Source of the DNA: Actinomycetes bacterium
GTDB taxonomy: Bacteria; Actinomycetota; Thermoleophilia; BMS3ABIN01
Length of the DNA: 64,000 nucleotides
Assembly (NCBI GenBank): GCA_021785935.1
Contig: JAJYOG010000005.1
Span: forward strand, 1 to 64,000
Direction of reading: 5' to 3'
This document shows, piece by piece, positions 1 through 8,052 of this stretch. Position numbers and translations under genes: made by a program. Within the stretch, counting starts at the first letter, position 1. The number at the start of each line of letters is the position of its first letter. Below the pieces are notes generated by a model. It saw only the letters and a program-made list of their open reading frames with translations, was not told the origin of the DNA and did no database searches.

Positions 1-112
1 ACATCGGCATCGACGAGATCTCCCGCCGGCGGGGGCATGTGTATGTCACCAATGTCTATGACCTTAAAGACCGCCGGCTTATTTGGAGCGGCGAGGGCCC
101 CGCGCCAATCCC
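1..112 (+). pseudogene. ISL3-family transposase fragment
   Basis: Reading from base 3 in the plus direction gives IGIDEISRRRGHVYVTNVYD followed by a DRRLIWSGEGP stretch. This resembles the catalytic-domain start of ISL3-family transposases (a GIDE motif, then a VVxD...LWVGEGR region). The similarity stops at about base 105-112, where the sequence passes into the left end of the IS21-type element. Only this piece is in the window; the upstream part lies beyond the left edge. It is judged a remnant because the frame runs straight into the IS21 terminus. The family call is from memory of the motif. Confidence 0.6.
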
Positions 113-120
113 AGTTAACT

Positions 121-152
121 TTGTCCGCTTTTTTCCGGAATAAAATGTCCGC
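121..152 (+). repeat. IS21 left terminal inverted repeat
   Basis: It contains ttccggaataa followed by tgtccgc, matching the inverted right end near 2226-2257. A second tgtccgctttt copy starts near 146 and gives the multi-repeat end structure seen in IS21 elements. Confidence 0.6.
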
Positions 153-171
153 TTTTTAACGGTCTTGGTTG

Positions 172-978
172 TCAGGTTTTCAGCGGTTCTTTCTTCTCCT
201 CATCCTCTTCGTTGGCTTCCTCCTTTCTGGTCCGCTGTTTTTCCAGCATTCCGGCCTTTTTCTTCTCCCTGAGCCGGTAACTGTCACCCTTGATGGAGAT
301 CACCGTGGAGTGATGAAGCAGCCGGTCGAGGATAGCGGTGGCCATCACCTGGTCGCCGAAGATCTCGCCCCAGTCGGTGAAGCTCTTGTTGGAGGTGATG
401 ATGATGCTGGCTTTCTCGTACCGGCGGCTTAGAAGTCGGAAGAACAGGCTGGCGTCCTCGCGGCTCATGGGCAGATAGCCCATCTCGTCAAGGATCAGCA
501 CTTTGGGGTAGACCAGCTGCTGCAGCTGCCGATCGAGCCGGTTCTCGCTTCTGGCGCGTGATAGCCGCATGATCAGGCTCTCCAGCGTCAAAAACAGCAC
601 CCGGTGGCCGGCTTCCACCGCTTTTACCCCCAGAGCAACGGCCAGGTGGGTTTTTCCCACACCCGGAGGACCCAACATGATCACGTTCTCAGCCCGCTCG
701 CAGAACGCTAGGCCCGAGAGTTCACGCACCACCTTACGGTCGATGCTGGGCTGGAAGGCGAAGTCGAACTCGTCGATTGTCTTTACCCAGGGGAGCCGTG
801 CCTGTACCAGCCTGGACTCAACCCCTTTTAAGTGCCGGCCGCGCCATTCGGTATCGAGCGCGAGGGTGAGGAACTCCTTGTAATTAAGGTCCTTCTTGGC
901 CGCCTGCTCGCAGACGCCCTCGATCTGCGGCGCCAGGTGATCCATCTTCAGTTTTTCGATAAGCCCATCGAGCTGCAT
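172..978 (-). CDS. istB: IS21 family transposition helper ATPase IstB
   Basis: AAA+ ATPase that assists the IstA transposase in target selection and strand transfer. The 268-residue protein has a Walker A motif GPPGVGKT at residues 103-110 and a Walker B LILDE at about 161-165, followed by the GYLPMSREDASLFF region typical of IstB. ITSN at about residues 195-198 fits sensor 1. The C-terminal ~25 residues are highly charged (Lys/Glu rich), longer than many IstB proteins. The start follows the istA stop directly (979/978), as expected for a translationally coupled istAB pair. Confidence 0.95.
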   Translation of the reverse strand: MQLDGLIEKLKMDHLAPQIEGVCEQAAKKDLNYKEFLTLALDTEWRGRHLKGVESRLVQARLPWVKTIDEFDFAFQPSIDRKVVRELSGLAFCERAENVIMLGPPGVGKTHLAVALGVKAVEAGHRVLFLTLESLIMRLSRARSENRLDRQLQQLVYPKVLILDEMGYLPMSREDASLFFRLLSRRYEKASIIITSNKSFTDWGEIFGDQVMATAILDRLLHHSTVISIKGDSYRLREKKKAGMLEKQRTRKEEANEEDEEKKEPLKT

Positions 979-2163
979 CTAGATCACCTCCTCGTAGACG
1001 GAGAGGTCACGGTACTGGGCGCTTAAGGTCTCGCGCCAGAGCCGGGCATGATGGCCTGGCACTGTCGACCAGCCATCGGCGGTACTTTGCAATTGGTGTT
1101 CTGCAATCAGCGCCGTACCATCACCCGAGTAGACACGCAGGCGGCCATCCAGGCTGATCTTCACCGCCACTTCTCTTGCCCGGTAGTCGTCGGGCACCGA
1201 ATAGCGGTTGCCGCCGACATCGATGTAACCGTCGAAGCCGACCTGCCGGCGCTCGCGGTAGGAGGTGTCGAAGCGGACTGCCGGCAGAGTGAGCAGATGG
1301 GGCCGCTCGCGCTTAAAGCGAACTGAGACAATCTCCTTTACCGTGCCGTGCAGCCGCCTGTCCGTGACGGTCGCCAGCCAGGCGAGCGCCAGGTTGTTGG
1401 CTTCCTCAATGCTCGCAAAGGAGCGGTATCTTTGGAAGAAGTTGTGCTTGATGTAGCCCACCATACGCTCATCCTTGCCTTTGGTGCGGGCGCGGTAGGG
1501 GCGGCAGGCTCTGGGAGTGAACCCGTAGTAGCCGGCCATGTCCAAAAAAGCGGTATTGTAGCGGACCCGGCCGCGTGAGTCGTGGCTTATCACCATCGAC
1601 TTCTGGTTATCCACCAGCACCTGAGCTGTGGTGCCGCCGAAGTACTCAAAAGCGCGGATAAGACCCTCGTAGGTGTGCTCGGCGTCTTCGCGGTCAGTAA
1701 TCCAGAAGTGCAGGCGGCGTGAGTAGCCCAGCGTGTTGACCGTGAAGTGGAGCTTTTTGGGCTCACCAGCTACCATACTCCACAGCTCGCCCCAGTCGTT
1801 TTGCAGCTGGACGCCGGGGGCCGTCTCGAAGCGCACTGTCTCGCGGCTCTTTCGCAGTGACCGTTTCGGTTTGATGTAATCCGCCAGAATCGTATAGCCG
1901 CCTGTGTAGCCCTGCTCGCGGATTATGCTCTCAATCACGCGCGCATTCCATACTCCTTGCCTCAGATGCTCATCGATCAAGACTTTGAACGGATCCAGCT
2001 TGCTGGTTTTCGCCAGCGGCCTCTTACCGGACGGGGCCGAGCGCCGCTTCAGCGCCCGTCTGATGGTTTTGGGGCTGACGCCGAGATTGGCGGCGATGTC
2101 TTTCTGATAGACACCGCTGGCATGTTCCGTTTTAATATGCATGTAGTCCTCCTTGGTGAGCAT
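979..2163 (-). CDS. istA: IS21 family transposase IstA
   Basis: DDE-type transposase of an IS21-like element. The 394-residue protein begins with a helix-turn-helix (about residues 17-40, YQKDIAANLGVSPKTIRRAL), followed by an rve integrase core. Candidate catalytic residues are D123 (QNDWGE), D185 (VLVDNQKS) and E232 (KGKDERMVG). The C-terminal beta-barrel-like region around GGNRYSVPDDYR is typical of IstA. It lies directly upstream of istB. Length is within the family range and no disruption is seen. Confidence 0.95.
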   Translation of the reverse strand: MLTKEDYMHIKTEHASGVYQKDIAANLGVSPKTIRRALKRRSAPSGKRPLAKTSKLDPFKVLIDEHLRQGVWNARVIESIIREQGYTGGYTILADYIKPKRSLRKSRETVRFETAPGVQLQNDWGELWSMVAGEPKKLHFTVNTLGYSRRLHFWITDREDAEHTYEGLIRAFEYFGGTTAQVLVDNQKSMVISHDSRGRVRYNTAFLDMAGYYGFTPRACRPYRARTKGKDERMVGYIKHNFFQRYRSFASIEEANNLALAWLATVTDRRLHGTVKEIVSVRFKRERPHLLTLPAVRFDTSYRERRQVGFDGYIDVGGNRYSVPDDYRAREVAVKISLDGRLRVYSGDGTALIAEHQLQSTADGWSTVPGHHARLWRETLSAQYRDLSVYEEVI

Positions 2164-2225
2164 CGATACCTCCTGTTTAAAGATTGTGAGTCTTCAAAGC
2201 AGAAGGATATTCGATTGCTCAGCTT

Positions 2226-2257
2226 GGGGGACAAATTATTCCGGAATTTAGGGGTAA
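2226..2257 (-). repeat. IS21 right terminal inverted repeat
   Basis: The reverse complement reads ttccggaataa, two bases, then tgtcccc, matching the left end at 121-152. It lies upstream of istA and may include its promoter. Beyond about 2262 the sequence becomes IS110 transposase. Confidence 0.6.
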
Positions 2258-2262
2258 TTTAG

Positions 2263-3010
2263 CACCGGCACTGACAATGGAGCTAAACCGTGCCGGGTCG
2301 CCGACCTCCAGCACCCAGGTAAGAGCCGTCACTTCGCTCACGCCGTCGATGGTCCTGAGCCTTCTTACCCGCTCGCGGATCAGTGGATCTTGTTTGAGCT
2401 CGTTAAGAAGGCGGCGCTGCGCTGCCTGGAACATCTCCAGGCTGGCACGGCTTAGTTTAAGCAACTCGATGACGGAATCGGGCACGTCCTCGACCTCCTC
2501 CAGCAGCTGAGCGAAGTACTGCTGGCCATGGAGCCGCTGCTTGCTGTAGTCTGCGCCTACCTCCATGAGTAGGCCGGACATCTTGTTCTTCGTCTTTACC
2601 GCCATGCGCACCACCAGGTTGCGGTAGCGAAGGATGCGCCGGAGCTCCCTGATCTCCTCGGAGGCCATATGGCATTCGGGCAGCAGATCTGCCCTTAGCA
2701 GGTCTGCCAGCTTCTCGGCGTCGGCCCGGTCGTTCTTCTTCTTTGCCGCGGTGATGGCTTTAAGCATCTGTGGGTGGGCTACCTTGATATCCTGGGCCAC
2801 CGGTTTTAAGAAATCGTAGATCCAGGCGGTGAAGATGGTCGCCTCCATTGCCCCGATCCAGGGACCGGGTATCGTCCGAGCCCACTTGCCAAGGGCTGTT
2901 CGTCTGGCTGCCACCGTGCCAGAAGATACTTTGCTGCCGTCTCCCAGTTTGATGCAATACGCGACCGACTTCTTGTGGACGTCCAGGCCAATGTAGTAGA
3001 TACTTTCCAT
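2263..3010 (-). pseudogene. IS110-family transposase, C-terminally truncated
   Basis: N-terminal ~250 residues of an IS110-family DEDD recombinase. The RuvC-like domain shows D10 (YIGLDVHKKS), E56 (GAMEAT) and the acidic pair D94/D97 (KKNDRADAEKLADLL), followed by a coiled-coil-like region. The start of the transposase_20 domain is visible (DGVSEVTALTWVLEVGD). Similarity ends near ARFSSIVSA, where the IS21 right end begins, so the serine-containing C-terminal half of the active site is missing. The open frame continues to a stop at 2219 inside the IS21 terminus. The start at 3010 has an adjacent ggagg. Confidence 0.85.
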
Positions 3011-3120
3011 GGAAGCCTCCTTCAGTGTTTAGTTCTGGGCGAGTATTTCTCGGCCCAGAACGCTTCAAGCGATTATTAACACCGGGAGGCTTCCCTAGCC
3101 AGACCTGAACTTATACATTC
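3011..3120 (-). ncRNA. Candidate IS110 bridge-RNA region
   Basis: Immediately upstream of the IS110 transposase start lies a strongly structured non-coding stretch. A 10-bp stem pairs 3011-3020 with 3085-3094 (ggaagcctcc/ggaggcttcc). Inside it is a hairpin at 3032-3061 with arms gttctgggc and gcccagaac, extended by gag/ctc around a small loop. IS110 elements are known to express a bridge RNA from the non-coding end next to the recombinase gene, so this position and folding fit. The outer stem also contains the transposase ribosome-binding site (ggagg), so it could instead simply control translation. No expression evidence is available here. Confidence 0.4.
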
Positions 3121-3122
3121 AA

Positions 3123-3223
3123 ACACAATACTTAATTATTCGCTATCCTGGCGTTTGGCAGGACGATTTGCTATCAATCATGGTGCCCGCCCGGGACTTT
3201 GTGCAAATAATTAAGTATTGTGT
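3123..3223. repeat. 18-bp perfect inverted repeat pair
   Basis: The sequence acacaatacttaattatt at 3123-3140 is the exact reverse complement of 3206-3223, separated by 65 bases. The right arm continues into tgtccccgaaa, which matches 18 of 20 positions of a directly repeated sequence at 42153-42199. This looks like the ends of a small mobile or palindromic element, or of the IS110 copy's insertion target. Confidence 0.7.
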
Positions 3224-3249
3224 CCCCGAAATTTTCCCCGAAATAGGAA

Positions 3250-3277
3250 GCGGCCGGGCTCCTACCAGCCCGGCCGC
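3250..3277 (-). terminator. Strong GC-rich hairpin downstream of the transglycosylase gene
   Basis: Perfect 11-bp stem (gcggccgggct / agcccggccgc) with a 6-base loop, 85 bases past the stop of the minus-strand gene ending at 3362. The T-run on the minus side is weak (ttcctattt), so this is a likely rather than certain intrinsic terminator. Confidence 0.55.
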
Positions 3278-3361
3278 ACAGTTCATTCTGTGATTATACG
3301 TATTACTACTTATATTTTATATTATAACTGGTAACCCGATTTGATTATCAGGGATCCCGGC

Positions 3362-3886
3362 TCAGGCGCAGGTCCATTCACCTTTCCTGCCCTGGGACCA
3401 CATCCAGGCGGCCGCCTGTATCTGCGCGTGCCCGTCATAGATGCTCTGGCCCCCGAACGGAGTACCGGCCCAAGTGCTCGGATTGAACTGGAAAAGCCCC
3501 TTGCAGACACCATTATCGGCGCTGGAATCTCCCTTGCTCTCGCAAATCATTACCCTGAAGAGCAAGTCCGGATCCTGACCGTATGTCTCGGCGGCTGCGA
3601 CCAGGTCGGGCCCCCAATCGCCGAAACGTGCAATCGCATCGGCGTTTTTCTGCTGCGCAACCTGCTTTTGTCTTTCCTGTTCCTTGAGCGCCGCATAAGC
3701 CAGCCTGGCGCTTTCGAGCCTGTTCTTCCAGACAGGGAAATCCGTTGTTGATACTGCTTCCCTGCCAGGCCAATCAATCAGGCGGCTGTCATGCGCCGCC
3801 TTTCCTTGTGCCGCCTGTGCTGCGTAGATCCCTATTCCTCCTACGACCAGCAATCCAATCGCGACAGCCATAGCAACATATCGCAT
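3362..3886 (-). CDS. Secreted lytic transglycosylase (SLT-like)
   Basis: A 174-residue exported protein likely to cut peptidoglycan glycan strands. Residues 5-25 form a signal peptide or N-terminal anchor (AMAVAIGLLVVGGIGIYAAQA), followed by a short coiled region (about 55-85). The C-terminal domain has a transglycosylase pattern: E116 in ICESKGDSS is the likely catalytic acid, GLFQF lies at 130-134, and IQAAAWMWSQGRKGEW is a final helix. Single cysteines near both ends of the domain (C115/C128 and the terminal WTCA) may form disulfides. It stands alone. Resuscitation-factor-like activity is possible but not shown. Confidence 0.8.
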   Translation of the reverse strand: MRYVAMAVAIGLLVVGGIGIYAAQAAQGKAAHDSRLIDWPGREAVSTTDFPVWKNRLESARLAYAALKEQERQKQVAQQKNADAIARFGDWGPDLVAAAETYGQDPDLLFRVMICESKGDSSADNGVCKGLFQFNPSTWAGTPFGGQSIYDGHAQIQAAAWMWSQGRKGEWTCA

Positions 3887-4433
3887 GCATCCCTTCCGGC
3901 CTTCTGAGGCCTGTGAATAGCTTTCATTACAGGCAGACGTTTCACCGTTGGCATCTTACGTCTGCCGGATTGCAAGGCGTTTCACCTCCTCAAATTGTTT
4001 GACAGTTACATAAAAATAGCGCTCATATTGGCGCCGCGGGCAATATTCGCACTCAGATAAGCCAATCCTTCAATTTCCCCGAGCTTCTTTCGGCAGGAAC
4101 ATCCCCATGTTTTAGCCGGCCACAGGTTTGAGCACACCGATACGTATGAGTAATCCACGGGGGCAGCACAAAGAAAAAGGAGAAGAAGCTGAGAAAAACC
4201 CGGGGGACCGCCGCTGGAAAATATTGCCTGCGGCGATATCATTCAGTTGTCTGAGTGAACTGAACTATTCTACGTAAAAAGCTACTAATACTCAAGAAAG
4301 ATAGTGGCTATTGATACATGCATAGGGATAAGTTCGGGAGATAACACCACTATTGGAGCGTCCACACATATTGGAGCGTCCACACATTTTCCCGGTCTAA
4401 CTGGACGCAGGGCGACGGGCTCCGCGCTGGCGC
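3887..4433. other. 547-bp intergenic region
   Basis: No convincing gene is seen. The small frames here lack a good start or recognisable sequence. The only structure noted is the tandem repeat at 4351-4386. Sequence upstream of 3886 probably holds the transglycosylase promoter. Confidence 0.5.
4351..4386. repeat. Two-copy 18-bp tandem repeat
   Basis: The unit tattggagcgtccacaca occurs twice without mismatch at 4351-4368 and 4369-4386, just past the methyltransferase stop. Confidence 0.85.
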
Positions 4434-5171
4434 TCAGTCTGACAGGTCTACAATGGCGATGAGACGGTAGCAGGGACCAACATTGAGATAGCTGAGCAAC
4501 CCCGCCAGCGGCATCAATCCCAGTACGGTCAGGTTGTAATAGAAACAGTTCCGGCTTATCCACCCCTTCATGAGAAAGGAGCGCAGCCAGATATTGGTAT
4601 TTTTCCTGATCGAAAACGATCCCTTCCTGCCGGTACGTTTGAGGGCGCGGGTGATCAACAGTTCCAGTTCGTCCCGCTGCGGTAATCCGTTCTCCAGGTG
4701 ATCTTTAAAAAAAGGGTATTCCTCACCGCGAACTCGCCTATAGCGTTCAGCCAGATGCTGGTCCTGAGCCTCAGCCGCGGTTCCGGCAGGCACCGCGATC
4801 ACCGCGCGCCGGTAGGCCGTCCTGACGATCTCCGTAACCGCGATATCCCTTTTATCCGGCGGGATGTGCTCGAGCGAGTCCACCGAAACAACCGCGTCAA
4901 AATCACGCTCGTCATAAGGTAGCCGGGTAGCCGAGCCTTCAACCTGATCCATATCTGGATTATCCTGCTCGAAGGCACGGTCCACACCAGTAAGATCGAA
5001 ATCCAGTGAATAAGGCGTAAGCCCCAGGTCGCCGGAGCCCACTTCGAGCACCTTGCCAGCGCCGCTCTCCCTGAGAGCGCGTACAACCGGCAGATATCTC
5101 AGCGCCACTTCTGTGGACTGATCCGGATACCTGTGCATGAGCCACTCTACGATTTTTCCTGGAAGGGACAT
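4434..5171 (-). CDS. Class I SAM-dependent methyltransferase
   Basis: A 245-residue protein with a methyltransferase-11-like Rossmann core. Motif I is VLEVGSGDLG at 41-50, an acidic residue follows in DLTGVD, and a DAVVSVDSLEHIPP segment matches motif IV of small-molecule methyltransferases. After the core, a ~70-residue C-terminal part is hydrophobic near the end (FYYNLTVLGLMPLAGLLSYL), suggesting membrane association. The substrate cannot be read from sequence. It lies between the transglycosylase and dsrJ without operon overlap. Confidence 0.75.
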   Translation of the reverse strand: MSLPGKIVEWLMHRYPDQSTEVALRYLPVVRALRESGAGKVLEVGSGDLGLTPYSLDFDLTGVDRAFEQDNPDMDQVEGSATRLPYDERDFDAVVSVDSLEHIPPDKRDIAVTEIVRTAYRRAVIAVPAGTAAEAQDQHLAERYRRVRGEEYPFFKDHLENGLPQRDELELLITRALKRTGRKGSFSIRKNTNIWLRSFLMKGWISRNCFYYNLTVLGLMPLAGLLSYLNVGPCYRLIAIVDLSD

Positions 5172-5242
5172 CTCTTGCTAATTGTAGCAATATTGGCAGC
5201 CGCAATGCATCCGTGAGACCTGGGACCAGAAGCAGCTTTCAG

Positions 5243-5596
5243 CTAGTAATCGATCGCCGGGTTGATCCCCACGAACTGATGGCAACGGTCGCAGAAACTT
5301 GCCTTGTCGCTATGGCAGGCCGCACATTGTTTGGTGCTCTGACCCGGCTGCTTCAAAATATTCATGTGGTTACGCATGTAGTTGAGATCCACGGCGCCGT
5401 TGGGCAGCAGTGGTTTGGGAAGATTTACCGCATATTCGTCCATGAGAGCGCCATACTGCGCAGCCTCGGCGCTAATTGAAACCGGCCGGGGATCGCCATT
5501 AAAGATGTTGCCGCTGGCGGCGTGTATCGAAAATGGCAGATAGAGAATAGCCGCGAACAGGATCAGGACGATTACTGCTTTCACTCTCATGTTCAT
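5243..5596 (-). CDS. dsrJ: DsrJ-like c-type cytochrome (two haem motifs)
   Basis: A 117-residue protein with an N-terminal hydrophobic signal/anchor (about residues 5-27), placing the haem domain outside the membrane. Two CxxCH motifs are present close together, CAACH and CDRCH, with the FCDRCHQFVGINP context typical of DsrJ. Canonical DsrJ is trihaem and continues into a third CxxCH just after this proline; here the protein stops at PAIDY, so the third site is absent. The start overlaps the dsrK stop by four bases (ATGA), so they are translationally coupled. Role: electron relay between the DsrMK membrane module and the periplasmic side. Confidence 0.75.
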   Translation of the reverse strand: MNMRVKAVIVLILFAAILYLPFSIHAASGNIFNGDPRPVSISAEAAQYGALMDEYAVNLPKPLLPNGAVDLNYMRNHMNILKQPGQSTKQCAACHSDKASFCDRCHQFVGINPAIDY

Positions 5597-7155
5597 GCTT
5601 TTGCTCCCAGTTCTATCGCCCTGCCTACCAACTGGTGCACACCCCCCGCCACACTCATTGGTATCCCGTACTTGGGCATTATTTTTGTAAATTGGGCCTT
5701 GCAGATTGCGCAGATCAGAGCCATGAAATTAACCCCATCGCTTTCGATGACGCTGTGCAGCGCCTGCATCTTGGGCATGGCGCCCTGAATCCGGATCTGC
5801 AGAATCTCATCGGAGAGCAGACCGCCGCCGCCGCCGCAGCAGAACGTCCTTTCATGGATGGTGTCCTTATCCATGTCCACAAATTTATTGCAGGAGGCCT
5901 TTATCAGCTCCCTGGGAATGGTGAACTGCCCGCCCGGGCGGTCTCCCATTGAGGATCCGCGGGCGACGTTACAGGAATCATGGAAGGTAACGGTAAATTC
6001 GTCGTTCGCCGACTTGTCGAGCTTGATCGCTCCGCGCCGCACCAGATCCAGCGTAAACTCACAGATATGCTGCGGGGAAGGATACTTCGGATCCAGCATG
6101 TCGAACGGCCCGATTAACGTATTCCAGAACGAGTAGGCAACCCGCCATGCATGCCCGCATTCGCCGACGATCAAACGCTTGGGCTTCATTTCACGGATGG
6201 CATCGCTTACACGCGAGGCAACCTTTTGCATCTGATTGTAGTTGCCAATGAACATTCCAAAGTTGCCGGCTTCAGAAGCAGCCGTGCTCAGGGTCCAGCT
6301 GATTCCTGCCTGGTGGAACACCTTGGCGTAACCCAGCAGCGATTCCACGTGAGGCGAGGCAAAGAAATCAGCCGAAGGCGTAACCATCAGAACCTCGGCT
6401 CCGGCCTCATCCAGAGGCAGCCGTATCTTCTGACCTGTCTCTTCCTCGAGGTCCTCTTCCGTGGATTCGAGCGTGGCCGCCAGAGCCTTGGGGTTCATCC
6501 CCAGGTTGTTGCCGATCGTATGGACCTTGCCCAAGATTTCGTTGACGTACTTCTGGCCGAGCCCGATGCTGTCCATGATCTCCCGGGCAGCCATGGAAAT
6601 CTCTGCGGTATCGATACCCTGCGGGCAGTAAACAGAGCAGCGCCGGCATTGAGAGCACTGGTGGAAGTAGGCATACCAGTCACCGAGTACCTTGAGGTCG
6701 AGCCTGTGCGCGCCTGCCAGTTTTCCAAACAGCTTGCCCTCAGTCGTGAAATATTTCTTGTAAACCTGCCGAAGCAGCTCAGCGCGGGCAACCGGCATAT
6801 TGTTGGGATCGTTGGTGCCGAGAAAGAACTGGCACTTATCGGTGCAGGAGCCGCACCTGACACAGGTATCCATGTAAACCTGAAGGGATTTGTATTTCTC
6901 CAGCAGCTCTCCCAGCTTGCGGACAGCGACCTCTTCCCAATTGTCCACCAGGGTCTCGGGAAAGCCGAGCTTGGCCTGGATCTCCGGTTTGGCCATATGA
7001 GGTTTGACGTCAGCGGTCACGCCTTTGACGATCAAGCCCTCTTCAACGCGCGGCATGAAAATCTCGCCGGTAAGCTCGGGAGCCTTGAAGGCCTTATTCT
7101 GCTTCGCTTCAGAAACTATCTCTGCAGGAGTCTTATCTACAGTTTGTTCTGCCAT
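5593..7155 (-). CDS. dsrK: DsrK/HdrD-like iron-sulfur subunit
   Basis: A 520-residue cytoplasmic iron-sulfur protein of the DsrMK type, known to pass electrons from menaquinol via DsrM towards DsrC-type disulfides. It has two ferredoxin-like [4Fe-4S] sets: C98, C101, C104, C108 (CVRCGSCTDKC) and C167, C170, C173, C177 (CSQCRRCSVYC). The C-terminal half carries a CCG domain with HDSC, then FCCGGGGG and ICAIC, the arrangement that binds the noncubane catalytic cluster in HdrB/HdrD. It sits between dsrM and dsrJ. An HdrD or Tmc-like assignment is the alternative, but the neighbours favour DsrK. Confidence 0.88.
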   Translation of the reverse strand: MAEQTVDKTPAEIVSEAKQNKAFKAPELTGEIFMPRVEEGLIVKGVTADVKPHMAKPEIQAKLGFPETLVDNWEEVAVRKLGELLEKYKSLQVYMDTCVRCGSCTDKCQFFLGTNDPNNMPVARAELLRQVYKKYFTTEGKLFGKLAGAHRLDLKVLGDWYAYFHQCSQCRRCSVYCPQGIDTAEISMAAREIMDSIGLGQKYVNEILGKVHTIGNNLGMNPKALAATLESTEEDLEEETGQKIRLPLDEAGAEVLMVTPSADFFASPHVESLLGYAKVFHQAGISWTLSTAASEAGNFGMFIGNYNQMQKVASRVSDAIREMKPKRLIVGECGHAWRVAYSFWNTLIGPFDMLDPKYPSPQHICEFTLDLVRRGAIKLDKSANDEFTVTFHDSCNVARGSSMGDRPGGQFTIPRELIKASCNKFVDMDKDTIHERTFCCGGGGGLLSDEILQIRIQGAMPKMQALHSVIESDGVNFMALICAICKAQFTKIMPKYGIPMSVAGGVHQLVGRAIELGAKA

Positions 7156-7203
7156 TTTTATCCTCTCACAACTACAGATCGCATTTGCTACGACTGATTT
7201 GTT

Positions 7204-8010
7204 TCAGGAATCGGGCGTGTCTTTGCTGACGATCAGCGACGGCTGGACTGGCACGGGCTCCGGAGATCCGGCGCGGCCAGGCTTTTTGACCGTCCAGGGT
7301 CCCCAGCGCTTTACCCTTGAATTATCAACCTGGTTCCGGGTGGGGCTGAAGAAGATGCCAACCGCGTGAACCAGCTTGCTGAAAGGAAAGTAAATGAGCA
7401 GCAACATGATCAGGCTGAAATGGGTCAGGAACAATCTGTTGTCGGGGACGGTCCCCGGATTAAAAGTGAACAGTCCGCCAACGAACACCTTGATGTCGGG
7501 GAGGTCGGCCCTGACACCGCCGCCTTCCCAGAATCTGGAGAGAAGCCCGGTGGTGGCAATGCACATGAGCAGACCCAGCAACAGGTAGTCATTGAATACT
7601 GAAATATAGAAATGCCGGTCTATAACCAGGCGCAGGATAAACAGGAAGGCAAGGGCGGAGAGAAGAATAAATCCGGTATAAAGGTCAAAATTAACCAGGT
7701 TGTCAAGAAAAGCGGGAGTTGAAGGAAAGAGAAACCTGAGGTGCTTCATGAAAACAAACAGAAGGCTTAAGTGAAATACGTAACCGCCCACCCACAGGAG
7801 TTTGTTGCTTTTGAAAAGGCTCTTGAAAAGAACTATTTCCTGAAACATTCGCGAGCCCACGCCTACCGTTGTTTTGGGCGCTGGCGTCAGGGGAATCTTT
7901 AGCGGAGCTGGCGTGGCGGCGTACTTCCATATTTTTAAAAGCAGCCCGACCAGAAAGATGTCAACGGCGATGTAGAAATAAGCACTAAAAACCAACGTTA
8001 ATCCGGTCAT
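7204..8010 (-). CDS. dsrM: DsrM-like membrane cytochrome b subunit
   Basis: A 268-residue integral membrane protein of the NarI/DsrM type that should oxidise menaquinol and hand electrons to DsrK. Hydrophobic segments occur at about 5-25, 65-90, 105-130, 140-160 and 190-220. Histidines within or near them (VFHLSLLFVFMKHL, LTHFSLI) are candidate haem b ligands. The tail is a polar, proline-rich cytoplasmic end. The start at 8010 follows an aaggaggaagt ribosome-binding site. It is the first gene of dsrMKJ, with a matching promoter at 8053-8081. Confidence 0.82.
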   Translation of the reverse strand: MTGLTLVFSAYFYIAVDIFLVGLLLKIWKYAATPAPLKIPLTPAPKTTVGVGSRMFQEIVLFKSLFKSNKLLWVGGYVFHLSLLFVFMKHLRFLFPSTPAFLDNLVNFDLYTGFILLSALAFLFILRLVIDRHFYISVFNDYLLLGLLMCIATTGLLSRFWEGGGVRADLPDIKVFVGGLFTFNPGTVPDNRLFLTHFSLIMLLLIYFPFSKLVHAVGIFFSPTRNQVDNSRVKRWGPWTVKKPGRAGSPEPVPVQPSLIVSKDTPDS

Positions 8011-8031
8011 ACTTCCTCCTTAACCGCCAGA

Positions 8032-8047
8032 ATACCTCCATAGGTAT
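8032..8047. repeat. Short palindrome in the dsrM leader
   Basis: Arms atacct (8032-8037) and aggtat (8042-8047) with a 4-base loop lie between the dsrM promoter and start. It is a possible operator or small leader hairpin; function unknown. Confidence 0.35.
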
Positions 8048-8052
8048 GGGCT

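Larger units (their letters stand above)
113..2262 (-). mobile_element. IS21-family insertion sequence (istA-istB)
   Basis: Two adjacent minus-strand genes, istA then istB, are enclosed by inverted terminal sequences. Read from outside inward, both ends contain ttccggaataa followed two bases later by tgtcc (left 121-152, right about 2226-2257). The left end repeats a tgtccgcttttt segment twice, as IS21-family ends often do. Exact boundaries are estimates. The flanks belong to two different transposases (ISL3 on the left, IS110 on the right), so no target duplication is expected or seen. Both genes look intact, so the element may be active. Confidence 0.75.

Noticed and set aside
4006-4242. 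78-codon minus-strand frame
   Set aside because: No ribosome-binding site, no recognisable pattern, many cysteines and tryptophans by chance.
6151-7197. 348-codon plus-strand frame opposite dsrK
   Set aside because: It lies wholly antisense to a clear DsrK gene and shows no domain pattern; GC-rich codon shadow.
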